Assembly (NCBI RefSeq): GCF_029626155.1
Contig: NZ_JARUBL010000001.1
Location: 3,328,501 to 3,392,500, forward strand
From: Solwaraspora sp. WMMD1047
GTDB taxonomy: Bacteria > Actinomycetota > Actinomycetes > Mycobacteriales > Micromonosporaceae
Direction: 5' to 3'
DNA length: 64,000 nucleotides
Shown here: one piece after another, positions 21,523 through 31,049 of the stretch
Position numbering within the stretch: the first letter of the stretch is position 1
Layout of the letters: each line of letters opens with the position of its first letter
Notes under the pieces: generated by a model
Database searches by the model: none
Told to the model about the DNA's origin: nothing
Seen by the model: the letters and a program-made list of their open reading frames with translations, nothing else
Made by a program: the position numbers and the translations under genes

Positions 21523-21678
21523 ATGGCATCCCTCGTGCAGCGAATCAAGTCCTTCCTGAACAGCCCGCAGGGCCGCCAGGTCGTCGACCGGGGCCGGCGG
21601 GAGCTGGCGAAGCCGGGCAACCAGGAGAAGCTCCGGCGGCTGATTTCCCGGGCCAAGGGGAGTGGTCGCCCGCGCTGA
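21523..21678 (+). CDS. Small conserved-type hypothetical protein (51 aa)
   Basis: ATG at 21523 to TGA at 21678, starting MASLVQRIKSFLNSPQG. It is very basic and amphipathic, with no membrane segment or signal. G+C at third positions is high, as in real genes. I believe short proteins of this type are widespread in Micromonospora-family genomes, but I cannot check. Function unknown; a nucleic-acid or membrane-surface role is only a guess from the charge. Confidence 0.5.
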   Translation: MASLVQRIKSFLNSPQGRQVVDRGRRELAKPGNQEKLRRLISRAKGSGRPR

Positions 21679-21746
21679 GCTGACCCGGCCCGGGAAACGG
21701 AGCCGCCGCGGCCGTCGGTCCTCACGGGGCCGACTATCGTTTCGGC

Positions 21747-22244
21747 GTGCGCATCCGTTTCGACGTCCCCGCCGATCCGGCCTACCCGGGCCGGGTCGCG
21801 GCCGCGCTCAGCCGCGAGCGGCTGCGTGGATTCGGCTATGTCGGGGCGGTGCTGGCGGGGACCGGGGTGATCGGTTACGTCGCCTCGCGAGGGTCCGGGT
21901 GGGGCGAACAGCTGGCGCCGGTGTGGATGTCGATGGTCACCGCTGGTGTGCTGTCGATGCTGTTCGGGCCGTGGGTGCGGTTGCGCGCCCGGCGCCGCTC
22001 CGGCCGGTTCGCCGTCGACGGCGCCTACGAGATCACCGATGACAACATCATGATGCGCAGCGGCACGGAGTCCAGCGGCATCGCCTGGGACGGGGTCTCC
22101 CAGGTACGCGACACCCCCGAGTTCTGGATCGTGTACGTCGGCCGGATGCCGGCGACCGTCATCCCTCGCCGGTTGATGTCCGCCGACGATGTCGAGACGT
22201 TGCGGGCCCATCTGGTCAGGCGTGGCCTGCTCCCGAGCCGGTGA
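21747..22244 (+). CDS. YcxB-like small membrane protein
   Basis: 165 aa with GTG start. Two hydrophobic segments (about 28-48 and 58-78) are followed by a soluble domain with DGAYEITDDNI and a C-terminal region resembling YcxB-like domains (IPRR...SADDVETLRAHL). Function is not known for this family. It converges on the regulator gene at 22266. Confidence 0.6.
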   Translation: MRIRFDVPADPAYPGRVAAALSRERLRGFGYVGAVLAGTGVIGYVASRGSGWGEQLAPVWMSMVTAGVLSMLFGPWVRLRARRRSGRFAVDGAYEITDDNIMMRSGTESSGIAWDGVSQVRDTPEFWIVYVGRMPATVIPRRLMSADDVETLRAHLVRRGLLPSR

Positions 22245-22265
22245 GACCGGGCCGCCGGTCGAGCG

Positions 22266-24977
22266 TCAGGCCGTCCGGTTGACCGGTCCGTGGTCGGCGA
22301 GCGCGGCGACGTGGGAGCGGATGCGCTCCGCCTCGGCGAGGTCGAGGTCGGTGGCGTGGGTGACGACGTACTCGTAGTGGTACCGGGCCCGGCCGGGTTC
22401 GCCGCGGGTGTGGTGGGCGTGCCCGAGTCCGGTGTGCGCGCGGGCCTGCTGGTAGCGGGCACCGGCGACGGTGGCGGCGTTGAGGGCGGCGGCGAAGTGG
22501 GCCAGGGCGGTGGTGGTGCGGCCGGCGGCGTGCGCGGCCTCGCCGAGGCCGTTGAGCGCCGAGGCCCGGCCACCGTGCTCGCCGATCTCGGTGAAGATCG
22601 CGAGGGACTGCTCAAAGTACCGCTGGGCCAGCCCCGGGTCGCCGAGTCCGATGTGGGCGGTGCCGAGATTGTCGAGTACGTGTGCCTCACCGCGCCGGCT
22701 GCCGTACCGCCGGGTCAGGACCAGCGCCTGGTGGTGGTGGTCGGCGGCGGCGCGGTGCCGGTCCAACTGCTGTTCGACGAGGCCGAGACAGTCCAGCGCC
22801 AGGGCCTCCGCGGTCCAGTCCTCGGTCCGTCGGGCCAGCTCCAGGGCCCGCCGGTGGTCATCGGCGGCGGCCTCGTGCCGACCCAACCGCCGGTACAGGA
22901 GGCCGAAATTGTTGCGGACCAGGGCTTCCCCGGTCAGGTTGGCGGTCTGTCGGAACAGGTTCAGCGCCCGCGCGAAGCAGTCCTCGGCGGCGTCGTACCG
23001 GGCGAGCTCGAAGTGGAGGAAGCCGAGGCTGTTCTGGGCGTTGGCTTCGCCGGCCACGTCCCCTGAGCGGCGGAACAGCTCGATCGCCTGCCGCAGGTGC
23101 TCGGTGGCCGACTCGTGCCGGCCCACCCGTTGCTCGGTGTTGCCGATCCCGGCCAACGCGTGGGCCTGCCCGACGAGGTCACCGGCCTGCCGGGCGGCGC
23201 GCAGCGCGTGCTGGTGGACGACCAGCCCGTCGATGTAGTGCCCGCAGTCGAGGTACCGGTAGAGCAGCACCGAGAGCCGGATCGTGTGGTTGGGCCAGCC
23301 GTGCGACGCGGTGTACCGGGCGACCGCGGCCAGGGTGGACCGCTCGGTGTTCAGCCACTGTTTGGCCGCGTGCGGCTCGGCGAGCTCCGGGCTGGGCGTC
23401 GTGGCCGGGGCCACGCTGGGCCGGGCGGTGACCTCAGCCGGATACAGGCCAGCGACGGCCTCGGCGGTGGCCGCGAGGTAGTAGTCGAACAATCGGTCCC
23501 GGGCCGCCCGCTGGTCGCGGTCGTCGTCCAACGCGGTCGTCAGACTGGCCGCGTACGCGCGCAGCAGGTCGTGCAGTCCGTACCGCCCGGTCCCGGTGTG
23601 GTGCACCAGATGGGCACGGGCGAGCAGGTCGAGCGCGTCCCGGGCGGCGGTCAGGCCGGTGCCGGTGAGTGCGGCGACCGCGTAGCTGTCGACGTCGGCA
23701 CCGGGGTGCAGGCCGAGCAGGCGGAAGGTGCGGGCCGCCGCGGTCGGCAGGTGCTGCATCGACCAGGAGAAGACGGCCGTGACGGCGGCGTGCGGGTCGC
23801 CTCCGGCGGCCAGCAGGTCGAGCCGCCGCTGCCCGTCGGCGAGCTCCGCGACCAGCTCGGCCAGCGGCGCCTCTGCCCGGCGGCCGGCCAGTTCGGCGGC
23901 GACCCGCAACGCCAGCGGCAGGTGCGCGCAGCGCCGGGCGAGGGCCTGCACCGCGTCGATCTCGACCTCGGCCCGCCGGCCGATCAGGCGGCGCAACAGC
24001 GCGGCCGCGTCGGTGAGCGGGAGGGTCGCGAGGTCGAGGCGCTGCGCCCCGTCCACGGCCACCAGACCGCCCAGGCTGTCCCGGCTGGTGATCACGACCA
24101 GGCACTGGCCGGTGCCGGGAAGCAGCGGGCGAACCTGCTCGACCGAGGAGGCGTTGTCCAGCACGATGAGCGTCCGCCGCCCGGCGAGCTCGGTCCGGAA
24201 GCGGGCGGAACGCCCTTCGAGGTCCCGGGGCAGTTCCTGGTCGGGCACCCCCAGCGCCGTCAGGAAGCCGGTCAACGCCTCGTCGGCGTCCATCGGCTGC
24301 TCGGGATGGTACCCGCGCAGGTTCACGTAGAGCTGTCCGTCCGGGAACCGGTCGGCGACCTGGTGTGCCCAGTGCACCGCGAGAGCGGTCTTGCCGACGC
24401 CGGCCGTGCCGCTGATGGACGTGATCACCACGGCGTTGACGTCGTCGGCGGGCTGCTCCAGCAGCCCGGCCAGGGCGCGCAACTCGGTCTCCCGGCCGGT
24501 GAAGTAGCGAACCGCCGGCGGCAGCTGCCGCGGCACCTGCCGCCGGGCTGCGGTCGGCGCCGGGACCGCGGTCGGCACCGCGGTCGCGGTCGACCCGGCA
24601 ACGGCCGACCGTTCCGGCCGCGGACCGCCCACGTCGACGGTGGCCACCGCCGGAACCGCCGGTCGGCGATGTCGAAACGCCTGCTCGATGATGGCGTGCC
24701 GGGGTCGCCAGAACTCCTCGACCCCCATCCGCAGCGAGACGTGCCGCAGCCGGTCGTGCTCCATGGCGTACTGGTGGAATGCGCTGACCAGGGACTTCAC
24801 CACGTCCCAGTCGGGTGGGCGACGGATCTGGCCGCTGAGGATGGCGCCGACCTGGCTCTTGCTCAGCCGGACCGATCCACCCAGGGTCCGCAGGCTCGGC
24901 CCGCCCGCCTGTCGCCAGAGCGTGTGCAGGTCCTGACAGTACTGGCGCAGCAGCTCATCCGCGGCGCCCATGGTCAT
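22266..24977 (-). CDS. XRE-HTH/NB-ARC/TPR regulator
   Basis: 903 aa. An N-terminal XRE-like HTH (about 20-75; RLSKSQVGAILSG) precedes an NB-ARC STAND ATPase (about 165-480; P-loop SGTAGVGKTALA, Walker B TLIVLDNAS). A C-terminal array of about seven TPRs follows (about 580-880; repeated GEA...N.LG...LGR...A...). Such AfsR-like proteins without a SARP domain switch on neighbouring secondary-metabolite genes when a signal triggers oligomerisation. ATG at 24977 or 24971. It lies at the left edge of the NRPS cluster and is read in the same direction as the first NRPS. Confidence 0.85.
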   Translation of the reverse strand: MTMGAADELLRQYCQDLHTLWRQAGGPSLRTLGGSVRLSKSQVGAILSGQIRRPPDWDVVKSLVSAFHQYAMEHDRLRHVSLRMGVEEFWRPRHAIIEQAFRHRRPAVPAVATVDVGGPRPERSAVAGSTATAVPTAVPAPTAARRQVPRQLPPAVRYFTGRETELRALAGLLEQPADDVNAVVITSISGTAGVGKTALAVHWAHQVADRFPDGQLYVNLRGYHPEQPMDADEALTGFLTALGVPDQELPRDLEGRSARFRTELAGRRTLIVLDNASSVEQVRPLLPGTGQCLVVITSRDSLGGLVAVDGAQRLDLATLPLTDAAALLRRLIGRRAEVEIDAVQALARRCAHLPLALRVAAELAGRRAEAPLAELVAELADGQRRLDLLAAGGDPHAAVTAVFSWSMQHLPTAAARTFRLLGLHPGADVDSYAVAALTGTGLTAARDALDLLARAHLVHHTGTGRYGLHDLLRAYAASLTTALDDDRDQRAARDRLFDYYLAATAEAVAGLYPAEVTARPSVAPATTPSPELAEPHAAKQWLNTERSTLAAVARYTASHGWPNHTIRLSVLLYRYLDCGHYIDGLVVHQHALRAARQAGDLVGQAHALAGIGNTEQRVGRHESATEHLRQAIELFRRSGDVAGEANAQNSLGFLHFELARYDAAEDCFARALNLFRQTANLTGEALVRNNFGLLYRRLGRHEAAADDHRRALELARRTEDWTAEALALDCLGLVEQQLDRHRAAADHHHQALVLTRRYGSRRGEAHVLDNLGTAHIGLGDPGLAQRYFEQSLAIFTEIGEHGGRASALNGLGEAAHAAGRTTTALAHFAAALNAATVAGARYQQARAHTGLGHAHHTRGEPGRARYHYEYVVTHATDLDLAEAERIRSHVAALADHGPVNRTA

Positions 24978-25201
24978 TCACGTCTCCCAGATGTCCGGTG
25001 CCGCCCGCCCGGAGGCATCCAGCTTGGAGACTAGAAGGTGTGTTGTGGACCGACAAGCATGCCGCGGGCAGCTGAGAAGCCATTCAGCTAAAGGGCACAG
25101 GGAAAATGCGACGTACCGGACCGCCCGTACATCCAGAAAAGACGATAATGTCGTACGTTGTCAGTCGGTCGATGCGGCACTCGACTTCGGAAGTGTGATA
25201 T
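24978..25201. other. Gene-free spacer upstream of the regulator
   Basis: 224 bases without a protein-like frame and clearly poorer in G+C than the flanks. It must hold the promoter of the minus-strand NB-ARC regulator and the 3' end of the NRPS transcript. I see no clear hairpin terminator or dyad in it. Confidence 0.4.
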
Positions 25202-28200
25202 TCAGCCCTCGCTGTCGTACCCGGTGCTGTCGAATTCGGCGTGGATCAGGCGTTCGACCTCGGCGCCGAGACCGGCGGCCGTCGGCCGGTCGAAGAACGC
25301 CCGCATGGGCAGCTCGACCCCGAAGACGCTCTGAATGTTCCAGAGCAGCCGGGCGGCCAGCAGGGAGTTGCCGCCGTGCCGCAGGATGTCGTCGTCGGCG
25401 CCGATGTCGTCGCGTCCGAGTAGTTCCCGGATGAACCCGAGGATCTTCTCCTGGTGCGGCGCCAGCGGCGGTGCCGGGGCCGCGACGGCGGCCCGGTCAG
25501 GGTGGCCGGCGGACGCCGCCGGCGCCGCCGCGACGGGGCCCGCCGCACCCACCGGGAGCGCCGGGTCGGCGGCGAACCGGCCGGCGAGCTCGCCCAGCCG
25601 GTCGGCCAGCGTGGCGGCCGTCGCCCGGTCGTAGAGCGCCGAGGCGTACTCGATGGCGCCCAGGTAGCGCCCGTCGGGCTGGGGCCAGACGGTGAGCGCC
25701 AGATCGGTGCGGGCAACCGTCCACGCCTGCGCCAGCAGGTCGAGATCCGCCGGCTGCCAGCGCTGCCCCACCAGGCCGTCCCCGGCCATGGAGACCATGG
25801 TCTGGAACAGTGGTGTACGCCCCGGATCCCGAGGCTGGACCAGGGCGTCGGCGACGGCCTCGAACGGTGCCGCCTGGTGGGCCAGCCCTTCCCGGCAGGT
25901 CCGCTCGACCCGGGTCAGCGCCTCGACGAAGCTCAGCTCGGGGGTCAGCCGGGCGCGGATCACCACCACATCGATGAACAACCCGACCAGGTCGTGCAGC
26001 TCCGGTCGGGTCCGTCCGGAGTGCGGGGCGCCCACGCCGAAATCCCATCCGCCGCCGGCGTTGCCGAGCAGGACGATCCACAGGGTCAGGCAGACGACGT
26101 ACGGGGTGGCCCCGGCCTGCCGGCCGATCTCCAGCAACGCGCGGACGTCGGTGGCCGGGATCTCGAGGCGCACCGCGCCGCCGGAGATGCTGCGCTGCCG
26201 GGGGCGCTCGCCGCTGATGGGCAGGTCGAGCGGGGGCAGGCCGGCGAGCGTCCGCCGCCAGTATCCGATCTGCTCGGCGAGCGTCTCCTCGGTCAGCCGC
26301 GACCGGAGCCAGCCAACGGCGTCGCAGTAGCGGATCGGCAGCTCGGGCAGGTCCGCGGGCCGCCCCTGCCCGAGCGCGGCGATCGTCTCGCGCAGCTCGT
26401 CGGCGAGGATCCGGGTCGACCAGCCGTCGCAGACGATGTGGTGGTAGACCAGCAGGAGCAGCTGCTGCGTCCCGCCGTCGCGGACCAGGGTCGCCCGGAA
26501 CAGCGGCGCCGTCGTCAGGTCGAAGCCGGTGCCCAGTTCCGTGGCGACGACCGCACCGATCTCGGCGGGGGTGGTCTGGACGGTCCGCAGCGGCACCTCC
26601 GGCGCGGGTTCGATGACCGCCCGCAGCCCGTCGGCGTCCATCCGGTAGCCGGTGCGCAGCACGTCGTGGCGGGCCATCAGGTGGGCCAGCGCCGCCCGCA
26701 CCACCGCCGGGCCGGTGTCGCCGGCCAGCCGGACCAGCATCGGATGCAGGTACTCCGGGCTGCCGGGGTGCATCCGGTCGAGCACCCAGAAGCGCTCCTG
26801 TGCGTACGACAGCGGTAGGCGCGCGTTCGCCGGCAGCCGCTCGATGGGCTGCGCCCGCTGCGCCCGGCGCAGCAGGTCCGCCTGCTCCCGCACGGTGGTG
26901 GCGAGGTTCAGCTCCCGGAAGTCCAGGTCCAGCCCGGAGAGGTCACGCAGCGTCGCCAGCAGCCGGGTCATCAGCAGCGAATGTCCGCCGAGGCGGTAGA
27001 AGTCGTCGGCCGGGCCGACCTCGTCCACGTCGAGCAGGCGTCGCCACGCCGCGACGACGATCTGCTCCGCCGCGCCGTCGGGCTTCGGCGGGTCCGCCGA
27101 CCGTGGCGCCGGGCCCGCCCAGTCCGGATCGGGCAGTCGGGACCGGTCCGTCTTGCCGCTCGCCGTGCGGGGCAGGGTGGCGAGCCGGCTCAGGTACGCC
27201 GGTACCGCGCTGGGCGGCAGCCGGTCGCGCAGCTGGTCGAGGAGCCCGTCGACCGCGACCTCGTGGGAGGTGACCACCCAGGCGGCCAGCCGGCGGGTGC
27301 CGTGCGGGTCGGTGACCGCGCGGACCGCGGCCTCGATCACGTCGGGGTGCGTTTCGAGGACCGCCTCGACCTCGCCCGGCTCGATCCGTACGCCGTTGAT
27401 CTTCACCTGGGCGTCGATCCGGCCGACGAATTCGAGGGCGCCGTCCGGGCGTACCCGCACCAGGTCTCCGGTCCGGTACATCCGCGACCCGGGCGGACCG
27501 TCGGGATCCGGCAGGAACCGCTCCGCGGTCTGCGCGGCGTCGCCGTGATAGCCGCGGCCGACGCCGGCGCCGCAGAGGTAGAGCTCCCGTACCGACTCGT
27601 CGGCACCGGTCCCGGCCGGGGGCGGCAGCAGCAGCTGGCGCAGGTTGTCGATCGGGCGCCCGATCGGCACCGGTCCGTGTTCCTGGGCGGGGTCGAAGGG
27701 GCCGGCCAGGGCGTCGATGGCGCACTCGGTGGGTCCGTAGGTGTTGACGATCTCGACGTCGATCCGGTCCCGGACCCGCTGGCACAGCTCCGCGTGCAGG
27801 GCCTCCCCGGCGCAGCAGACCAGCCGCAGGCTGTCGCAGCGGCCCAGGTCCGGTTCGACCGCGAGTAGCCTCAGCAGGGAGGGCACGACCTGCAGGACGG
27901 TGGCCCGCTGCTCCCGGACGGACCGGACCAGCTCCCGGGCGTCCCGGCCGGCCTCGGGCCGGCCGAACGTCACCGCGGCGCCGCAGAGCAGCGGCGCGAA
28001 GATCTCCCAGCCGGCCGCGTCGAAGGTCAGCGGGGTCTTCTGCAGCACCCGGTCGTCCGGGGAGAGTTTCAGGGCCCGGATGCCCCAGTGCACCCGGTTG
28101 GCGATCGCCGCGTGCTCGACGACGACGCCCTTGGGCGTGCCCGTCGAACCCGAGGTGAAAATCAGGTACGCGGCCTGGCGGGGCCCGGTCACCCGCCCCG

Positions 28201-28651
28201 GCAGCTCGATGCCATCGCCCGCGCCGATCAGGCGCCCGACGCCACAGCTGCGGGTGCCCGGCGGGAACTGCGCCGCCTCGGTAGCGGGGGGTTCATCGGG
28301 CTCGTCGGATCCGTCGGTGAGGACGATCCGGGCACCGGCCTGGGCGAGCACCTCGCGCCGGCGCCGGGCCGGCGCGAGCGGATCCAGCGGCACGTAGGCA
28401 CCACCGGCCAGCCAGATCCCCAACAACGCGGCGACCAGGTGCGGACCGGGGGAGACCAGCACCCCGACCGGCGACTCGGCCCGCACCCCCCGGGCCGCGA
28501 GCCCGCGGGCGACCCCCCACGCCGCGCCGGCCAGTTCCTGGTACGTGACCACGGTGCCGTCCTGGCGGACGGCGGGCGCCAGCGGACGCTGCCGGACCTG
28601 TTCCAGAAAGGACTCGGGAATCAACTCGGTTGATTGTTCACCTCGGCCCAC
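25202..28651 (-). CDS. NRPS, A-T-C-T
   Basis: About 1149 aa. Order: A domain (about 25-510; TSGSTGTPKG, TYGPTE, YRTGDL, KINGVRIEPGE, final Lys in TASGKTDR), T1 (LGGHSLL, Ser near 557), C domain (about 600-1030; HHIVCDG) and T2 (HGGNSLL, Ser near 1094). There is no TE, so the chain passes to another protein. Reading the binding pocket by eye gives about D-A-W-Q-C-A-T-I-D, closest to Gln/Glu-type pockets; this is tentative. The second C-T lacks an A domain, so T2 must be charged in trans or receive a chain. The GTG at 28651 is chosen because the frame upstream is antisense to the dioxygenase; the exact start is uncertain. It shares a divergent promoter with the dioxygenase. Confidence 0.88.
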   Translation of the reverse strand: MGRGEQSTELIPESFLEQVRQRPLAPAVRQDGTVVTYQELAGAAWGVARGLAARGVRAESPVGVLVSPGPHLVAALLGIWLAGGAYVPLDPLAPARRRREVLAQAGARIVLTDGSDEPDEPPATEAAQFPPGTRSCGVGRLIGAGDGIELPGRVTGPRQAAYLIFTSGSTGTPKGVVVEHAAIANRVHWGIRALKLSPDDRVLQKTPLTFDAAGWEIFAPLLCGAAVTFGRPEAGRDARELVRSVREQRATVLQVVPSLLRLLAVEPDLGRCDSLRLVCCAGEALHAELCQRVRDRIDVEIVNTYGPTECAIDALAGPFDPAQEHGPVPIGRPIDNLRQLLLPPPAGTGADESVRELYLCGAGVGRGYHGDAAQTAERFLPDPDGPPGSRMYRTGDLVRVRPDGALEFVGRIDAQVKINGVRIEPGEVEAVLETHPDVIEAAVRAVTDPHGTRRLAAWVVTSHEVAVDGLLDQLRDRLPPSAVPAYLSRLATLPRTASGKTDRSRLPDPDWAGPAPRSADPPKPDGAAEQIVVAAWRRLLDVDEVGPADDFYRLGGHSLLMTRLLATLRDLSGLDLDFRELNLATTVREQADLLRRAQRAQPIERLPANARLPLSYAQERFWVLDRMHPGSPEYLHPMLVRLAGDTGPAVVRAALAHLMARHDVLRTGYRMDADGLRAVIEPAPEVPLRTVQTTPAEIGAVVATELGTGFDLTTAPLFRATLVRDGGTQQLLLLVYHHIVCDGWSTRILADELRETIAALGQGRPADLPELPIRYCDAVGWLRSRLTEETLAEQIGYWRRTLAGLPPLDLPISGERPRQRSISGGAVRLEIPATDVRALLEIGRQAGATPYVVCLTLWIVLLGNAGGGWDFGVGAPHSGRTRPELHDLVGLFIDVVVIRARLTPELSFVEALTRVERTCREGLAHQAAPFEAVADALVQPRDPGRTPLFQTMVSMAGDGLVGQRWQPADLDLLAQAWTVARTDLALTVWPQPDGRYLGAIEYASALYDRATAATLADRLGELAGRFAADPALPVGAAGPVAAAPAASAGHPDRAAVAAPAPPLAPHQEKILGFIRELLGRDDIGADDDILRHGGNSLLAARLLWNIQSVFGVELPMRAFFDRPTAAGLGAEVERLIHAEFDSTGYDSEG

Positions 28652-28680
28652 AGGGGAAGACTGGTCCGCGCGCCGCGGCG

Positions 28681-28736
28681 GTACCAGGCATCCGGCCGGC
28701 AAGTTCCGGCCAGCGAATTGCCGGTCGGATGCCTGG
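28681..28736. promoter_or_regulatory. Composite operator, site A (NRPS/dioxygenase promoter)
   Basis: GTACCAGG at 28681, then CCGGCAA (28696-28702), 15 bases, and TTGCCGG (28718-28724). The outer arms CCAGGCATCCG (28684-28694) and CGGATGCCTGG (28726-28736) are perfect inverted repeats, so the whole 53-bp element is one large dyad. The same layout recurs at 39752-39797 and 50592-50635. The half-site form (xxCAA, spacer, TTGxx) resembles operators of StrR-type regulators. Confidence 0.7.
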
Positions 28737-28856
28737 AAGGAGCCGGTCGGCGGTTGCCAGAATTGTCGTGCTGTCGCGGCGGCGTGATTTCCCTGCTTCT
28801 TCCGCGACCCCTCCCTGAGGTGCGCCCTCGCCGGTCCGAGGGAATGGAGAATCACA

Positions 28857-29837
28857 TTGACTTCCAGGACAGATGAATTCGCCGAGCTGCGCGATCTGGC
28901 GCTCACCGAGGACGAGCGGTCCGCGCTGTCGGAGGTGGTGGCTGGTCTGGCGCGTACCGCGTCGGCCGCCGTCGACGACGCGGCCTGGCAGGCGAGTGCC
29001 CGCCTGCGCAGCTGCCACCTGCCGACCCGGCTGCAGGAGGCGATCCGCGCCTTCCGGCACGACGCCGGTGTCGACGGACGGCTGACCATCACCAACCTGC
29101 CCATCGGGGCCGAGACGCTGCCGCCCACCCCGACCGTGCCGGAGTCGGTCGAACGGACGGCCACCACCCCCGCGACGCTCGCGATGCTCGTCGGGCTGCA
29201 GCTCGGCGAGGTCATCGCGTACCGCGAGGAGAAGCACGGGGCGATGGTGCAGAACGTGGTTCCGGTGCCGTCGTTGGCGACCTCGCAGAGCAACGGCGGC
29301 TCGGTGCAGCTGGAGTTCCACACCGAGAACGCCTTCCACCCCGACCGCCCGCACTATGTCGGGCTGCTCTGCCTGCGCCCCGCCCACGAGGACCGGGTCG
29401 GGACCCAGGTCGCCTCCGTACGGCGGGCCTACCCACTGCTCGACGAGGGAAGCCGGACGGTGCTCCGCGAGGCGCGGTTCGTTACCGCCACGCCGCCGTC
29501 GTTCCGGTCGGCGAGCGAGTCCGAGCCGCATCCGGTGCTGCTCGGCGGCGAGGACGACCCGGACATCTGCGTCGACTTCCACGCCACCTCGGCGCTCGAC
29601 GACAAGGCCGACCAGGCCCTGGCCGCGCTCCGCGCGGCGCTCACCGAGGTCCGCTGCGACCTGGTGCTCCGCCCCGGTGACATGGTCTTCCTGGACAACC
29701 GGCTGGTCGTGCACGGGCGGGTCGCGTTCCGGCCCCGCTACGACGGCAACGACCGGTGGCTGCACCGGGTCTTCGTGCATCTGGACAACCGCCGCACCCG
29801 AAGCCGCCGCACCGGCAACGGCGCCGTGCTGTTCTGA
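28857..29837 (+). CDS. Fe(II)/2-oxoglutarate amino-acid beta-hydroxylase (AsnO/VioC-like)
   Basis: 326 aa of the clavaminate-synthase-like TauD family. The iron site is His-x-Glu in LEFHTENAFHP with the distal His in VVHGRVAF, and the 2-oxoglutarate Arg is in DRWLHRVFV. HTENAFHPDRPHYVGLLCLR is characteristic of enzymes that hydroxylate the beta carbon of free Asn or Arg (AsnO, VioC). The TTG at 28857 follows GGAGA with good spacing. It would supply a beta-hydroxy amino acid to the NRPS. The Asn-like pocket of the A domain at 46549 makes Asn the first guess; Arg is the alternative. Confidence 0.85.
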   Translation: MTSRTDEFAELRDLALTEDERSALSEVVAGLARTASAAVDDAAWQASARLRSCHLPTRLQEAIRAFRHDAGVDGRLTITNLPIGAETLPPTPTVPESVERTATTPATLAMLVGLQLGEVIAYREEKHGAMVQNVVPVPSLATSQSNGGSVQLEFHTENAFHPDRPHYVGLLCLRPAHEDRVGTQVASVRRAYPLLDEGSRTVLREARFVTATPPSFRSASESEPHPVLLGGEDDPDICVDFHATSALDDKADQALAALRAALTEVRCDLVLRPGDMVFLDNRLVVHGRVAFRPRYDGNDRWLHRVFVHLDNRRTRSRRTGNGAVLF

Positions 29838-29873
29838 GGTTGGCCACCCCCTCCGTCCCGCGGAACCGGCCGG

Positions 29874-31049
29874 TCAGGACGCCTCCTGCGGTCCGGCGGT
29901 GGCCCCGCGTCGGACCAGGCCCTTCAGGTAGGACCTGACGACGTGTTGGCGTTGGATGTCGCTCGTACCCTCCATGAACTCGAAGGCGCAGACGTCCCGG
30001 CTCCACTTCTCCAGCAGTGGGCGCTCGACCAGCGCCGCCGGACCGAGCGACCCGACCGCCCAGCGGGCGGCCTCGCGGGCGAGCCGGGTGGCGGTGAGCT
30101 TCGCCAGACTCGACGGCTGACCGGCGCCGCGGTCGCGGTCCACCTCCGCCGCTGCGGCGTAGACCATCCGCCGGCAGGCCGCCAGCCGGGCCGCCATCGT
30201 CTGGGCGCCCGGCGCGGCCGGGCGATCGGCGCGCACCAGGTCGACAAGCGCCAGTCCGGTGCCGACCGCGAGGGCGGCCACCTGCACCCGCATCATGTTG
30301 AAGACCCGCACCGCGCCCCAGAGGCCCTGCCGGGTGGGGGAGAGGTGCCGGCCGAGCAGAGACTCGGCCGCCACCGGCACCCCGTCGAGCCGGATCTCGC
30401 CCAGGGCGGCGCCCCGCAGGCCGACCATGTCGAGGGCGGTCGCGCGAAAGCCCGGTGGACCAGCGGTGACGAGCGCGGCCCGGATGGCCAACGGACCGTC
30501 GCCGGTCCGCGCGAAGACCACGCCGACGCGGCCCCGCGAACCGTTGCCGATGTAGCGTTTCGTGCCGTACATCCGGTAGTGCTCCGGGGAATCGCGGCGC
30601 AGTGCGGTCTCCAGCGCCCCGGCGTCGCTGCCGTGCGCCGGCTCGGTCAGGGCGAAGAAGGACCAGGTCGTCCCGTCGGCCAACGCCTCGTAGAAGCGGT
30701 CCCGCTGAGCGTCGTCGGCCAGCTCGTCGACCAGGACGCCGGCGAGGCTCGGCCCTGGGCAGGCCAGCACCATGCCGGCATCGCCGTACCCGAGCTCAAC
30801 CCCCCACACCGCCTGGTCCAGGCAGGATCCGGGCGGGTAGCGGAAGCGGCCCACCCGCAGCGGACCGTCGGTGTACCGCAGCGGCGTCACCGACCGGCGC
30901 ATCATCCGGTAGGCGGCGAGATCCAGGTACGGCGCCATCCGGTACGGGTCCGCATCGACCGCCATCGCGTGCGCGCGCAGTTGCCCGGCCAGGTCGGCGC
31001 CGGCGCCGCGCAGCGCGCGGAGCCGATCGTCAAGCTCGAAGCCGGTCAT
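29874..31049 (-). CDS. Acyl-CoA-dehydrogenase-type oxidase/desaturase of the cluster
   Basis: 391 aa, full-length acyl-CoA dehydrogenase fold with ALTEPAHGSDAGA, and a C-terminal FMEGTSDIQRQ that holds the catalytic Glu. In biosynthetic clusters such enzymes desaturate acyl- or aminoacyl-carrier proteins, or dehydroalanine precursors as proposed for VioJ/CmnJ in tuberactinomycins. It is the last gene of a tight minus-strand operon with an ACP, so an ACP-bound substrate is likely. ATG at 31049; the upstream 49 codons of the same frame are rejected. Confidence 0.85.
   Translation of the reverse strand: MTGFELDDRLRALRGAGADLAGQLRAHAMAVDADPYRMAPYLDLAAYRMMRRSVTPLRYTDGPLRVGRFRYPPGSCLDQAVWGVELGYGDAGMVLACPGPSLAGVLVDELADDAQRDRFYEALADGTTWSFFALTEPAHGSDAGALETALRRDSPEHYRMYGTKRYIGNGSRGRVGVVFARTGDGPLAIRAALVTAGPPGFRATALDMVGLRGAALGEIRLDGVPVAAESLLGRHLSPTRQGLWGAVRVFNMMRVQVAALAVGTGLALVDLVRADRPAAPGAQTMAARLAACRRMVYAAAAEVDRDRGAGQPSSLAKLTATRLAREAARWAVGSLGPAALVERPLLEKWSRDVCAFEFMEGTSDIQRQHVVRSYLKGLVRRGATAGPQEAS

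Noticed and set aside
23097-25034. Long plus-strand open frame opposite the NB-ARC/TPR regulator
   Set aside because: Shadow of the high-G+C gene on the other strand; composition is Gly/Arg/Pro/Val-rich without any domain.
28652-29323. N-terminal extension of the A-T-C-T NRPS
   Set aside because: The extra residues are antisense to the dioxygenase and its promoter and do not resemble a C or docking domain.
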